From: Trematomus loennbergii
Taxonomy: Eukaryota; Chordata; Actinopteri; Perciformes; Nototheniidae
Assembly (NCBI GenBank): GCA_012861695.1
Contig: JAAOOA010000002.1
Coordinates: forward strand, 24,613,398-24,677,397
DNA length: 64,000 nucleotides
Direction of reading: 5' to 3'
The translations under genes were made by a program, and so were the position numbers. Positions within the stretch are counted from its first letter, which is position 1, and every line of letters starts with the position of its first letter. Shown here piece by piece: positions 27,403 to 41,157 of the stretch. A model generated the notes under the pieces. It did no database searches and had not been told where the DNA came from. It was given only the letters and a program-made list of their open reading frames with translations.

Positions 27403-30400
27403 TGTGTGTAAGTGTGTCTGCATGTTAAGCTTCATATCTGTGTTTGAGAGTTTCATTTGCATGCAGATCTGTCTCTGTGTGTGTCTGTGTGACTGAGGGG
27501 TATTCAAACAGTGAAGTCGAGTTTTTAACAATATTTTGTCAAATGTGCTGTCCTACTTACTGCATAGATGACTTATTCCCTACCTCTGACGAGACTAAAG
27601 ACATGTAATTGTATAAAGTGAGACGATACTACATTGTCAACCCATCAACTGTATTCATATCAATGTATTCTACTTTGGCTTAATCTGATTCAGAACAATA
27701 ACCAAGACTTGCAAAAATAATTTTTAGTAATGAACATTTCCACAAATACAGTATATCAAAAATATATATCAAAATCAAATGAACAAACATACACACATAC
27801 ACAAACAACAAATGTATGTTCGGGCAGAGCTTGATGATGGAGTCAGCTCTTATTTTTAATACAGTTGCCAGTGCGTTTGCTGTTTTAGAAAATAGACAAA
27901 TACAACACACTTTCTTCCTCTAAAGACATTAATTGTGCATTTGTTGTGATGTAAGGGTTTTTCTATAGGTGTCATTCAATTATTTTAAACATGTTGATGC
28001 GTGGGCCCAAAAACCTTACATTTTATGTGACTGCTGTGCACATGTGATATAGAAGCAGTTGGGAAATGCAGTGCTGCTTATAAGTCTGTATTTCACACAG
28101 TTCACTTATCAATAATCAAGTCATTTCATTCATATTTGGTGAGACATATGTTGAACTTACTCTAACCTTTGAGTGTGTCTGTATGTGTGAGAGTGCCAGT
28201 GACAGCTTCCATATTTAGGACACTGTGTGTTCAGTATGTCCATGTGTGTGCTTGTAGTTACAAGCTTTAGTGTTCTTAAGTGCACTGGGCACATATGTGT
28301 GAGCATGGACGATCACACAACATCAGAGCTGGATATCACATGTAGCACTGTGACCAGATCACTGCGTGCCCTTGGTGTATACACTCACACACACACACAC
28401 ATGCTTGCCGGACATACTGTGTGATTTTTCACTCTGCCACTGTGAAGTTGTGCGTGTAGTGCTAAAAGGCTTGGCTGGCAGCTGGGAGCTTTCAGAGGTC
28501 ATGACATCAACATTTAACCATCCACAAAATATTTTCACCTCACTAATATACCGTACCTAGTCATTTCCAGTTTATTAGATTAATTAATATGTGTTGCATT
28601 TGGCACTCTATGTGTTTGACAAATGGACTACACTCAAATATTTCTTTGATATGCATGCACTATTTCTGCTGCTTTCAGGAATGTGTTATGTGACTGCCAT
28701 CCTTTACTATATATTGCATTGTGCTTCTATAGTTAGATGCTACTGCTTGTATTTAAAGTCATATGTTGCTTACTTATATCCAACATGTTCCTTGCTCAAC
28801 CTGCCCTCTTAACTTTTGCTTTATTAAAATGAAAAAAAGAAAACTAATAGACCTGTGTATCCTATTAAAACATAAATGATCTCATCAAGGAGATTAACAT
28901 TTCTAATCCAATTTAGTCTTGAAAAACTCTACGGCAGGTGTAATGAGGTCATTTTGAATGTTGACATTCATTTCTCGAGAGAAAAGCAGCTTTGATTTGT
29001 TGATTAAATGGACTCTATGATTAGCAAACTGGTGGTAGCCATGGTAACAGTTCCTCTTTGTGTGTCATATTCTGCATTTGTCCTTTAGGTACAAGTCTCA
29101 AGTGGATCCTCTCTCCTTATTGGACTTTTATCGTCTATAAGAACTGCCTTCGACACTCAAATTGACCCGTGCTAAGCCAGACAAGTAGGGTAGGAAGGCA
29201 TCATTTGTGCAATATACATGCAAGTGCAACATAACCTCCTGCAATTTCACGTTTATTACCATGAAGTACATATCTGCTTTTCAGTTTTTTACTTATGTGT
29301 TATTAATAACGTGTGCATACTTAGCAATATTTTCCTCACTTAATCTGCAGTGCACTATCTGCTATTTTTAATAATGTAAATTACCCCGTTGCGGGACAAA
29401 TACAGGATTTCTGATTATGATATTTGTTGTAACACAAGGACATTCAGCTTATATGCACTCACACTAACACATTATTTCGTATGGATGTTTTCCTATAATA
29501 TTACATATTTCATATATTACACTGTCTTGACAGCAAATCTGAAAGTAATGGGTTATAGAGTATTGGTTGGGTTTGATTGTGGTTGTCAGAGTCTACTCAT
29601 GTGTATAGTTGTCTGGTGTCCAAACATTGAAATGAACAACATGGGTGACCCCCTTCATTTCTCAGGTGTTTAAATGAGATGGTTCAAACTGAAGGCCAAT
29701 GGATCAAAACTTTAGAAGTAAATCGATTCAAGATATCATTTAAAGCGACATTTATTTTTTTAAAGAAAGTGTTTAGGAGTCATTTTACTTGATGTATCTC
29801 AGTAGATTAGTTGAACATCTTCACCTCACTCTCAACATAATTACCTCACACCAGTTACACTGATGTGTTCAGTTTCTAAAGTGGCTCCTGTGATGAGACA
29901 GTAAGGGACATGGAGAGATAGAAAGGGAGATGAGTATGTCTGTGTGTGTGCGTGCGTGCGTGCGTGTGTGTGTGTATGTATGTGTGCTTCAGTATCCGTA
30001 TGGCTGTGTTCATGTCATGTTGGTTGGTTTGCAGAGCAGTGCAGAGCAGATGGGTTTATAATGAGGAAACAGAATGATTCTGATAATGATGACCGGATAA
30101 TTATACTGCATCTGAAACAGAGAGGAAGGCGCAGGGAGTGTGGCAGTGGTGTTTTAAAAAAGATTAAAAACAGAGTGGAATGGATGACAGAAAGAGGAGT
30201 ACATGTACTCAAAGAGGGGTTGAGATGAGCCCAATTCAGTGTGTCATGGGAAATGGAAGAGAAGGGGAGCAGAGAAGGGAAAGATGAGAGCAAGTTGCCC
30301 AAAGACAACAACATATCTTATACTGAAATATGTACACTCTAAGTTGAACAATTGTAAAAGGTAGCCATAAGAAAGCACATCTCATTTTAATGCTGACATA

Positions 30401-33400
30401 TTCTGTTGTAGATAAAAGACTTAAACAACATCTATATTTGAAATATTTTGGGCATGTTTTAGAATTCCTCTTTATAAATGCCTATGACTAAGGACTAATA
30501 AACTTACTGTATGTGCCAATCATACCCGATCTATGTATTATATATCTATATCTATTCAGTCTTACTGTAATATTTGCTTGAAGTACAGATAAGCAGTAAC
30601 ATCTTTGAGCAACTTATTTCAGGTGAAAGGCCTTAGCCTTGAAATGTCTAATACACATAAGTAATTAATTAACACGCATAAAAGCAACCCTTAAAAATGT
30701 CTAAATAGTTTTACTGCTTTTCAATCCAACATGACATCTACCATAGGATAAATGTAGGACTTTAAGAAGTGAAATCATTTAATGGCCCTGAGTGTCAGTG
30801 ACAGTATTGAACACTACATTTGTAGGTATAATTCACACCTGCTGTTGTTAAATGTTAAATAAAAGGCCTCTCTTGCAACATTATACCGTGATGTTAACTC
30901 CAGCAGCATGACAGAGTGTGAGACAAGAGCATTTTTCAGCAGATGGTTTCAATCAGTTTCGATTTACAAAGTCAACTTGCTTTTATCGGGCAATCTGTTC
31001 TCGGGGATATGATGCTAATGTGACATGCTTGGTGTGGTCTATGGTTGAGGTTTATACAGGTGTAGGACAATTGAAAAACAGTTTCTGCAGGAACAGTCAA
31101 AAACCTGCAGGCTCAATGACATGTTGACAGGTACATGTACAGCACATGCTGTGTCACGCACAGAGCATAGGAGACAGAAACTAATTGTTTGAGTGTATTT
31201 TATATGTAAAAATATGTGTATATGTATCTTTATTCACCCAACCATAAAGGAGAACATGCAGTATTGTAGTTAACACTTTGCCATCTAAATAAAATACTGA
31301 TAAGTCCAAGTTAGCATTTATTCACAACTCTGCAGCTCTACTTGGCAGCTGAAAGGTGAGATTGGGTTTTAAACCAAATAATAATAAGAAAAGATACAAT
31401 GGAAAATAACAAGTGTATCAAAGAGAGGATGTCAAGTTATAGTTGATATGAGAGCATAAGGAATGTAAGAAAATATATTATTGCCGGGAAAAAAATAGTA
31501 GTTTGCTGCATTCTTAAAAAGAAAAGCCAACAGTTCAAACACTCTAGCAGGTGAGTTTGTGTTTAGGAAGCAGTAGGGTGTGTGCTTCACTCTGGCTGTT
31601 CTGACAATAATCATTGAGACCTCTGACGCTGCTTTTTTCACATTAGTCTTTGTTTCTTCTTTGACTTTTATGTTCAAAGCTAAAGTATCAGCGAGATGTC
31701 ACACACATGCACACATGCACACACTCACACACCTTCTGCTTTGTACTTAAACAGACACTTTCCCTTTGTCCCTCTTTTATTTGGTATTCATGCACATGCA
31801 CATATATACACACACACCGGGCTCACTGACAGGTCATTTCACCACAATCTAAAATAGCTGAGTGGAGAGAACAGATGCTAAATATAGAGGCAAACTGAGG
31901 AGAATACCAACGACTTTCAAGATCATACAATACAGACGAGCAGTGTGATGCTGGCGATAAGGCATTGTTTTTAAATGACAGGGCAATACCTAAAGGTGGT
32001 TAATGAAAGGATTAAAATAAATCTAAGCAAAAGTGATTTTTGAGAAGTTGAATTTAATTGGAATTTTGCTTTAGCAAAGTCGACGAAAACTTTAAAAATG
32101 TAATACAGTCTTGATAATTCCATTGTAATGCTGCATTCAGTATTGTTTAGTCATGGTTTACTTTTTGCTGGCTTGTTTAGGATTTTTGCAAAATAGACAT
32201 TGCATTTTCATAAAATATACAGTCTAAATTAACTGTATGGATTTCATACAGCATTCTGATATCCGGCTGATCTACAGTATGTGTGTTTATGTTGGACTTT
32301 GGGTAGTAAACAAAACACTATGTGAACAATGTATTCATATTTCAAAAGGTAAGACATCTATTCACATTCAAACAAAATGAAAAAAGCACCTCAAATGAAC
32401 ACAGGTTGGGTTTAAGGAGGGAAGATGTGCTCCTGATCAAAAGAGAAAGGAGGAGGCAAATCAAATAATTGAACATGAGCATAATTTTGCAATTCACTGG
32501 GCACAAAATGTTCCCACTGTTAATTAAGTTAAGGAGATTAATTAAGTCATTCCAGGTTAAAAATTCTGAATACAAGGTAACAAATTAGTATCATTACAAA
32601 TTACTTTACCTCCCTCAAGACCTACAAGGCTTAATAGATAACAATTGGCAATATAGTATTTTAAGATGGAGCCCTGGTGGTTTATAAAAGACACTCTTCT
32701 GAGGTTTGCTATCATTTAAAGTATCTCATTGAAGCTAGCAGCACCTGCCATAAAGGACTTAAACATGGCTGCAGCATCAGCATACAGTACCACAGAGTAT
32801 CCCCTTGTGTATAATTGTTTTGATGGTAAGAGGCAGAATAAAGTGTGGAGCTGAAAAGTGTGTGTGTGTGTGCATGTGTGTTGTACATGTTTTAGTTTTT
32901 TGAAGGGAAAGTGGGGATGTCTCTTGTGAAGATAATTAACATATTTTAAGTAAAAATCAGCATTTGAATATGTCATATGAATTACAACAATTACACCTGG
33001 CAACCTGAACAAGCATGTCACAAAGATTGTCCATACTGCTGCTCGGGTCACTGCTCATTGAGACATGTTGTAAGGAAGTTAGTGAGAAAGAACATGTAAT
33101 ATCACCCTTACGATTGTCATTATTAGACGTTGGTGGACAACTTATTTGCACGGCACCGTGTTCTATGTCTACAAACAATCAGCTACCCTACTATTGTGTC
33201 ACATTGATGTTTCATGTCTTAGTGATGAAACGACTTTAGGGCTCTGATGGGAGTAATGATTTTCTAATAACCTGCAGCGGCGTGTTGTAGCTCAGCTGAA
33301 ATACTGACTGCCAACGTGTCTGCAACCTGTTCGATGTGTGTGTGTCTATGTGTGTGTGTGTATGTGTGTGTGTCTGTGTTTAGCTATGTACTGTCCTTTA

Positions 33401-34244
33401 TTGAAGCAAACTGTCAGTTTCAATTTGATAGTACTTTGATTCTTATTGGGATGAATTGTTAAAAACTGACATAACTTTTGCATCAGTGCCCACATTCTTC
33501 AGTTCAGTCATTGAACATTGATATTGTGCTCTGACTTATAGGTTTCCCGTTGTCATGATTCTAACTGGGGTCTTCACGTCTTATTTTAGACAGCTTGTAG
33601 TATAGATTTATTGCAATATAAATACAAATATATACTATCGAGTTGAGACATTATGTGGCAGGGAAAAGGGTTGAAAGCCACGCAACCCCATCTTATAGGA
33701 GTTTGGACGATGAGCACCAAGCTGGGGTGTTCCGATATTTGTGCAGATAAGTGAGCCAAGCTACTTCTGTGTTTTGTATAAATGGAGGAAGAAGAAGTGT
33801 CAGCCTTTGGTGGCAGGAAGGCTTGGACATTAGTTGGACAGCTTATTTTTACGTGTGAACAAATCAGCCCAAATGTCACATGGTTTACAACTTTAGTCCT
33901 TAATGAAATATTTGTACAACTATTGGATGGATTGCAAATACAGTATACACACATTCACTTAGTAATCCCCTAGATTATTATCCAACATTATCATCAGGTT
34001 TAGAATGACAAGTGTTCTTGCCAATATGCTTAACTAAGAAGGCAAACAAGGTCAACATTATATCTGCTAAATATTACCATAATAAGATTGTCATCATGAG
34101 TATTTTGGCAAGCTAATGTCAGCATTTAGCTCAAAGCACTGATCCTCTTAAGTAGCCTCACAGAGCCGCAAGTGTGGCTTTTAGACTTTCCTATAAACAA
34201 TCACGCACTAACCCATGTCTTGTTTTTCTGTGCTCTTTCCTCAG

Positions 34245-34347
34245 GTCTTTGGATCTATATCCCCGGGCCATCTTTTCAGTGCATCTACCAGTCACAACTA
34301 TGTATCTTCATGTTGAGTCCTAATAAATCACAGCAGACCTCATAGAG
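34245..34347 (+). other. candidate noncoding exon, possibly 5' UTR of lrfn5
   Basis: A strong acceptor (TTTTTCTGTGCTCTTTCCTCAG, split TTTTTCTGTG / CTCTTTCCTCAG) ends at 34244, and a near-consensus donor GAG|GTAAGC begins at 34348, enclosing 103 bp with no long open frame. Orientation agrees with lrfn5, about 19.6 kb downstream. It could equally belong to a long noncoding RNA or be a chance pair of splice-like sites. Confidence 0.3.
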
Positions 34348-37179
34348 GTAAGCAAGGACTCAGTAACCGTTTTTACTCTGCTTATTGCCCTGTATGCATT
34401 TTTTAAATGTTCCAATGGAGCGATGCAACATTAACTCTGTTCAGAATTGTGCTTGCTTGTTTCTTTTAAAGTGAATCTGAAACATTTATTGCCAATGTAA
34501 ATTAATAAAATGTTAATGGTTCCCTTTGGGAAGTAAGATACGTATAGGGTATTTCCTAATGTTGTGGATTATACAGTTAAAATACAGACATAATATACTT
34601 TCCTAACACTAACAAACTAGAAATATTAGTTTTAGTTTTGACGTGCCAGTTCCTGATTTACTTTTGGAATATAGTCATGTATGTGTTTTGTATTATGGTT
34701 GCTTTCCCCTTAAGTACTTAGGCATGAGTTTGTTAAACATCCTTCATATGCATGTGGCCAGTATGTGTGAAAGTAAATGGGTTTATAATGTATGCAGTTG
34801 CCTCCCCGATGTTCCATAGTAATAAGAGGTTGAGTGTACTTATTCCCATGTGGATGTAAATCTCTCCATGTGTGTATGCTGTCTCGCTGTGGCTGTGTGT
34901 GTATGTCTGATAAGAGCAGCGCTGCGGTCCTCTGTGCTCTGCTTCTGTCAGAGACAAATTATCAGGGCTGTGAAAGTACGGAGGCCAGACAGGTTTGCAC
35001 CGAGGCAGCTCAGCAGAGCACAGATGGTGGAATTGATACAGGATATTTGGATGGATGTTAATCGAAGAGGGAGTACAACCCTATACATCCAGTACACTCA
35101 AAACCTTTGTCGAAGCTGATTTCATCAAAATAGTTACATAACTTACAGATCATCAATTGTCAAACCTCCCTGCTGTTGTCTCAAATACTATAACAAAGTA
35201 TCTTAGTAGGACATTCACACTTGCCATAGAAGAAAGACCTCAGTGCTGGCTGAAGCAATATTAGACTAATCTTATTATTCAGCTTTAATATTGTTGCTAG
35301 ATATATAGATGCAAAATAAATGTAATCTAGTCATTCATCTACTGGACTACACATGTTGCTTTCTTACAAATATGTAGTGTAGCATAGGCTGTGATGTTTA
35401 TAAACCTGCTGGGTTGTCACAGGAACAGATTGTAGACAGTGGAGATTTATTTTTTGCTTCACCCTTTAGACCAGTTGGAACAGAGGTCACATACAACTAA
35501 ATATTTCAGATACTGAAACCAACATGATCTATAAAGCTTGAAAGATAAACTGCAGATATGCACTGATTATCTGTACATTGAAACATCAAGATATGAATTG
35601 ATTGGATAGTACATGTGTATAGTTGTCACTATACATGTACAGTACAGCAAGAACAACCTCGACCCCAGATGCTCATTTATCTCTTTAGTTTCTACTGGCT
35701 GGCTTTTCAGGTGAGCAGAAGGTTACAACTTTATTTGATTGACCTTTCTTTCTGTTCAAAATCCCATACATTTGGGACTTCTGGCAGCCATTCAAAAAGT
35801 GGCCATAAAGACTAGTCAGACAATCAGTTAAAGCCATAACAGTTCTCCAAACATCTTTTGGCAGTGGAGGTGAGCAATTTCTCCCAACGGTATATTCTGT
35901 TATTGCTTTAAATCCCCCTTTTTGTAATAGTTGTATGCATTGCATGTGCAAACTTTGGGATCCTATCTAACTTCATCCTACTGTAGTTCAACAAAACACA
36001 CATTGGCTGTACGTGGAGGATAAGGAGATTGTATTTATACTTATATAGTTAACAGAAAAGCATCAAACACAAATTAATTTCAAATCTTAAAGAAAACATA
36101 TAAAAGTTTCTCCTAAGATTATCCTTTATCTGATATTTAACTTTAAAGTCAAACTTTAAGGGCAAGTACTTTTTTATATTCTTCAGTTTTACACAGTCAG
36201 CTAACTGTTGTTTTTGTAACATAAATAAGTGTTTTATTCATTACGAGAGTCAGCATTTTCATTGTTTTACAGACATTATGAGAATGAAGCTCTCTCATAA
36301 TGTTCCTTTGTCTATAAAAACAGCTACGATGGCATATTGATCTCGTTCAAATGCAACTGTACATTTTAGTTACAGTTCAAGAAACATTTAAAAAACAATA
36401 AACAAGGACATAAATGCTTGTTTCAATCAGAGTAAATGTGGCTATGGGTAGTTTCACTGAGGTTGAACTGCATCTAAGTCAAGTCAAAAAAGGTCCTATG
36501 ACTGCTACACACTCTCTCTACAGCTAACGTATCAGAGTATATTTACTGGCTTACACATCATGTTATACATAGAACATTTCAGAGGTTGCGGTACAATTTG
36601 CACCACCATTGTATGTTTTCCCCTCCTGCTTGCAGCCTTCCCTTCCTTTCTGGCTATGTATAATTTTCTGCAAAAACCCAAGTAAAACATATGCCCTGAG
36701 CAGTTTATTAGAGTGAGCTAAACGGCAAAACATCCAAGATATTTTACATTTCAGTAAAGTAGTTTCAACCTTGCAGAGAAAAAAAAAAGATATACTCATC
36801 CAACACTGATGCAACTTCAAATGATTCGCTTTTGACATTCAAATAACTTTTACATAGTTTTCAACGAGACATCGAGTCAAACAACAATCTTTTTATCTGC
36901 CTTATAATTTGAAAGATAACTCAACATTTCTCATTTGAACTATCTGGTATCTGTCACAATACAGCATATTTCTATTTCTTTATCCCCTTGTGAAATATGT
37001 TCATAGATTAGAATAAAGTAGGCAGCATGCTATCAAAGAAGTTTCCACTTATCTAAGATCAGTTATCTTGGAAATTGAAGGGGATTGATGTGGGAGGATC
37101 GGATATTTGAAGTCTACATCTCTAGAGTTTAAGATGCATAAGTTCACAAGTATATAAAGACTGGAATAGGTCACACTGA

Positions 37180-37183
<4 letters not shown>

Positions 37184-37238
<55 letters not shown>

Positions 37239-37250
37239 CGTGCGTGTGTG
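37184..37250. repeat. (GT)n microsatellite ending in GTGC units
   Basis: Pure GT, then GCGTGCGTGCGTGTG. Confidence 0.97.
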
Positions 37251-38254
37251 TATGCGTATGTGGTTTTAATTGCTATCTTATTATACTGTAAGTGCCGTGT
37301 ATGTGTACGTCATGCATACATAGAGTTCACATATGGGTTTTATGCTCTTCAATCAGCAGTATTTCACCTTTTCTTATGTTTTTATTCACAGTTAAAAAAG
37401 CGCTCAAGTCAATAAGAAGTCACCATCTCTCATTTAAAGTTACAGGTTGACATCGTACTTGTGTGAAACAATGCATATCCACTTATTCTGATTCATAGCC
37501 ATTTATTTTGGGATACTGCAGGTTGATCTTAGATGTGTCAGGAAGATTCAGATTTCTAGCAAATAGAGCACTGTTAGATGTCAACATAAATATTGAATAC
37601 TTAGGTCTAGATATTTAATATCTTGTACAATTGGAAGAGCTTGGTAAGGTAATTTGTCAAGCCAAGAGATAAACTTAAGAGTATGAGGCTCTTGACTAGT
37701 CTTAGGAGACAATGTATCAATAATTAGTGAACAAAGCATTGAGCATTTTTCAAGTTTGCTTTGTCAGCCTGTGCATGGTAATATGCCAAATGTGGTGCCA
37801 TTTTTCACAACATGTCATTTTGTTTGTGAAAACATGCCAGATTCAATTTAGTTTGGAGTATGCAGCTGGCCTTACAGAGCTGTCCAATTATGGAAATCGT
37901 ACACCATCAATTGGTGACGTCAATTGACCAGACGCAAGTCTTATGTCATAAACACTGCACATCACTGATGAAGGCTATTGTATATGTGTGCCTGACATGT
38001 TTAAGATGTACCAAATGTGTCAAACATGCATGTTTGTTTTTTTTATCACAGTGGGCGAACTCAAAGATAATAATGTCAGTAAAAATGCATGCTGTTTCTT
38101 AGATACTCTATGATATGTAATATTTGTTCAAATTCAAACATCTCTGCTGTCCAGTCTTGTGGCCCAGCGATATTGTGGAGTCTTTCAGCTCTGACACACT
38201 TACACGCTGTAGGCATTATAAGATGATGCTGTTGCTCATTAATCATCAATAATT

Positions 38255-38575
38255 TGTTTCTATAGGAGATGCGCAGCTCCACTGTCCTGGAATAGTCTGC
38301 AATTAAAATGGAAACTGAGCAATCTGTTGCCACTAAATGTTTTAAAGCTCGGTTAGATGCTACTGAATCGGAAGCTGTTGGTACCTGTGCATGTGGATAG
38401 TATGTAATTTGTAATCCCTGTAATGCTACTGTTTGATGTCCTTTTGTTGTTCTGTTTATGTTTTTAATGTTTCATGTGGAACCTACTTGAGCAGGTCTCC
38501 CTTGAAAAAGAGGTCAATGATCTCAATGGGATACAACCTGAATAAATAAAGGTTTGAAATGAAATGAAATGAACA
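38255..38575 (+). mobile_element. truncated LINE 3' end with GAAAT-type tail
   Basis: A degenerate frame reads RCAAPLSWNSLQ at about 38268, like the C-terminal part of many fish LINE ORF2 proteins (the W-N-S-L-P region). It is followed by a 3' untranslated part with AGGTCTCCCTTGAAAAAGAG, GATCTCAATGGGA and AATAAATAAAGGTTTGAAAT, ending in short tandem GAAAT units. A second copy of the tail lies inverted at 45733-45814. It is 5'-truncated, with frames broken by stops and shifts. The exact LINE clade is not determined. Confidence 0.65.
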
Positions 38576-40332
38576 CATACATGTTTTAAAAATATTTTTT
38601 GCCACAATTTAGTCATATGCAAATGTCAGAATAAGTCAAGATGTTTGACCATTACAATCACAGAAATACTTGAAATAACATGTTTAAACATATTTGATAA
38701 CAGGGTTTCTCCCACCATAAATAACAACTTTGATTGTCAGTGAAACAACCATTTGTGCTGTTTTTGACATTTCAAGGACATCACTTATCTCACCCTGATA
38801 CTTATAAAGCTCTCAATAGCCTTAAGTATATTCAAGGACCTTGTTTTATTTACTCTGCAACCAAGAAAGCACAGCAAACCATGTAATCTCTGAATCCATC
38901 CTCTCTCTGATGTCTTATCCTATTCCAGACGATTGAATGAAAATGATCTGTCGTCAAACTCACACAAATGTATTCACTAGATGGTCTGTGGGTGTGCATA
39001 CATAAAGGCATTTGCAACTGTGGGTATACATGTATGTGCAATCTATATGTAAACAAATAGAAAATGTGTTGGCACTGTTTTGTATCAAATTATGTTAAAG
39101 GAGTGCTGCTGTTCAGATCATCTAAAGAACACATGTTCAATGTTGGCTGTGTAAAGGGTCTTTCAAAGCTACCCTGTTTGGTTTGTTTATAGCCATCTCT
39201 GGCCTGTTTACCAGGTTAGTGTAATACATTTTGGTAGAAGTAGAAGCTGTCAATCAAACCCTAATTAATAAGTCAAAAGCTGTTAATATTGCCCTGCTGA
39301 TATTCAACTCCCTTTACTTTGACAGTTCATTAAGCCCACTAAAAAGTGTGCGACAGCAATCCCACAGTAATCAGCCCCAAATCATTACGGTCTCTACCTT
39401 GGTTAGATAGTCATTATGCATAACATGCAGTCAATTTGCAGTCTAATAGTACGAATAATGACTACAACTTGTTTCCTTAGTGAGCTCTATGTGGCAACAA
39501 ATAACCCACACACAGGTATATTTATATATATATATAGTCTAGTAAATAAGAATGCCATTCATATCCTATGATTTCAACTGTTCTCTTGTAAGTACATTTG
39601 TCAATGACTTTATTGGACCGGTTTTTCCCCTAAGGCAGAATGCATCTGCAGCTGGATACTCTTGATCTCAGCTGGTTAACAGGCCATTTCTTGAAGAATG
39701 GATATCATTACTGGAGGATTGATGATTATTTATTTTAATCTCGTGAGGGAAAGGAGAAGTCGCTTTAGAGAAATGCCACTTCAGTGGACCTACAGAAAAC
39801 ACACTCAATGGGTCATTTCTGACACATTCCTTAATTGGATGTGTTAAAAACAAAAGAGAAAACTACTCCTACAGTATGTAGATAAACATTAACTGAAATG
39901 CCACACTTAAATTAAGGGAAGTAAATAAGAGAGTCATTATCTTAATGAGGCTGTAAAAACTGTAGTAAAGGGGGGTTTTGTTGGCAGCCAAATAGGCTGA
40001 TCAGTGGAGGTAAACCATCGACCATCAGTCCACCAAAGAGAGGTTCCTGGACACTGGTATTACATGTTGGGGATTGACCTTTACAGCCACATTATAAATC
40101 ACCTTGGTCCTGACAGTTAGAGCTCCAGGACAGAGAATAATGGACAAAACAATGTCTGAAATAGGCTCAATAAGGATGTATTCATACTTATGAACGTGAA
40201 ATGAGAAAACGGGAGTTAAAGGGGTTAGAACCACATACATGGAGTCAATATCAAATTAGCATGCCATTTGATTACAATTCAAACTTTACACTCATATACC
40301 AGGTTCTGATTTGCTGTTGTACACAACATAAT

Positions 40333-40605
40333 CTTAAATCAAATCAAATCAAATCAAGTTTTATTTATATAGCACATTTAAAAGCGATTTTTGGTCGAGC
40401 CAAAGTGCTGTACATGTAATAAAAACACATTACTGCAATCACAATAAAAGACAATAATTTACAACAGAAATATAAAAAACAAAAACACAGGGAATAGTCA
40501 GGTGTCATGCTCCGCTCTGACTAGAAGGCCAGGGAGAAGAAGTGTGTTTTTAGTGAGGATTTAAAAACCCCTAGTGTCTTGGCCGACCTCACATGGAGGG
40601 GTTGT
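40333..40605. repeat. dispersed teleost-type repeat (TTTATTTATATAGCAC family)
   Basis: A tandem AATCA run (about 40336-40358) leads into GTTTTATTTATATAGCACAT, AAAGTGCTGTACA, then AGGCCAGGGAGAAGAAGTGT and a GAGGATTTAAAAA segment. This block pattern is, from memory, a very common interspersed repeat in fish genomes. No coding capacity. It may be a SINE or the end of a longer element. Confidence 0.6.
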
Positions 40606-41106
40606 TAACCATCCAACATGCAAGAAAAAATGTCTGAGTCTGTTCTTTTTCTACCATGCTGTGTGTTTATTTTGTTGCATCACGGCAGAGCCTATAACAC
40701 AACCCTCTCTGTCCAGATGTACGCCAGTCTACCCCACTGAGCCGTGACCTTCACCCCCACTCATTGGCATCTCAAAGCATGTCTTGTGCCTCTCATCATC
40801 TCATATGTGTGATTATACAACATGCCAGATCATATCAATGCAAAGGTAAATAACGTAATAGATTGCCCACACAGAGACCCTAGATAAATAAGGCATTTTA
40901 ACATTCTATTGAAGCTGAGGACCATGGCAGCCATGTCATTTCCTAAGCTGCTCCTGAAAGCCCTAAATAAATTTCTTCATAGCAATAAAGCCATATTACC
41001 ATATGAAGGCCATAGGATAATATTATTATCAGCCAGCTCACTGTGTGTGCCTCTCCAGCGGCAGGGATCATTTTAAAGCACAGCCCAAAGCACAAGTGCA
41101 TATGTG

Positions 41107-41157
41107 CGTATGTGCGTGCGTGTGTGCGTGTGTGTGCGTGTGTGTGTGTGTGTGTGA
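41107..41157. repeat. GTGC/GT microsatellite
   Basis: Alternating GTGCGTGTGT units ending in pure GT. Confidence 0.9.

Noticed and set aside
29080..29190. Second candidate noncoding exon after TGTCCTTTAG
   Set aside because: The acceptor looks fair but there is no good donor within a normal exon length.
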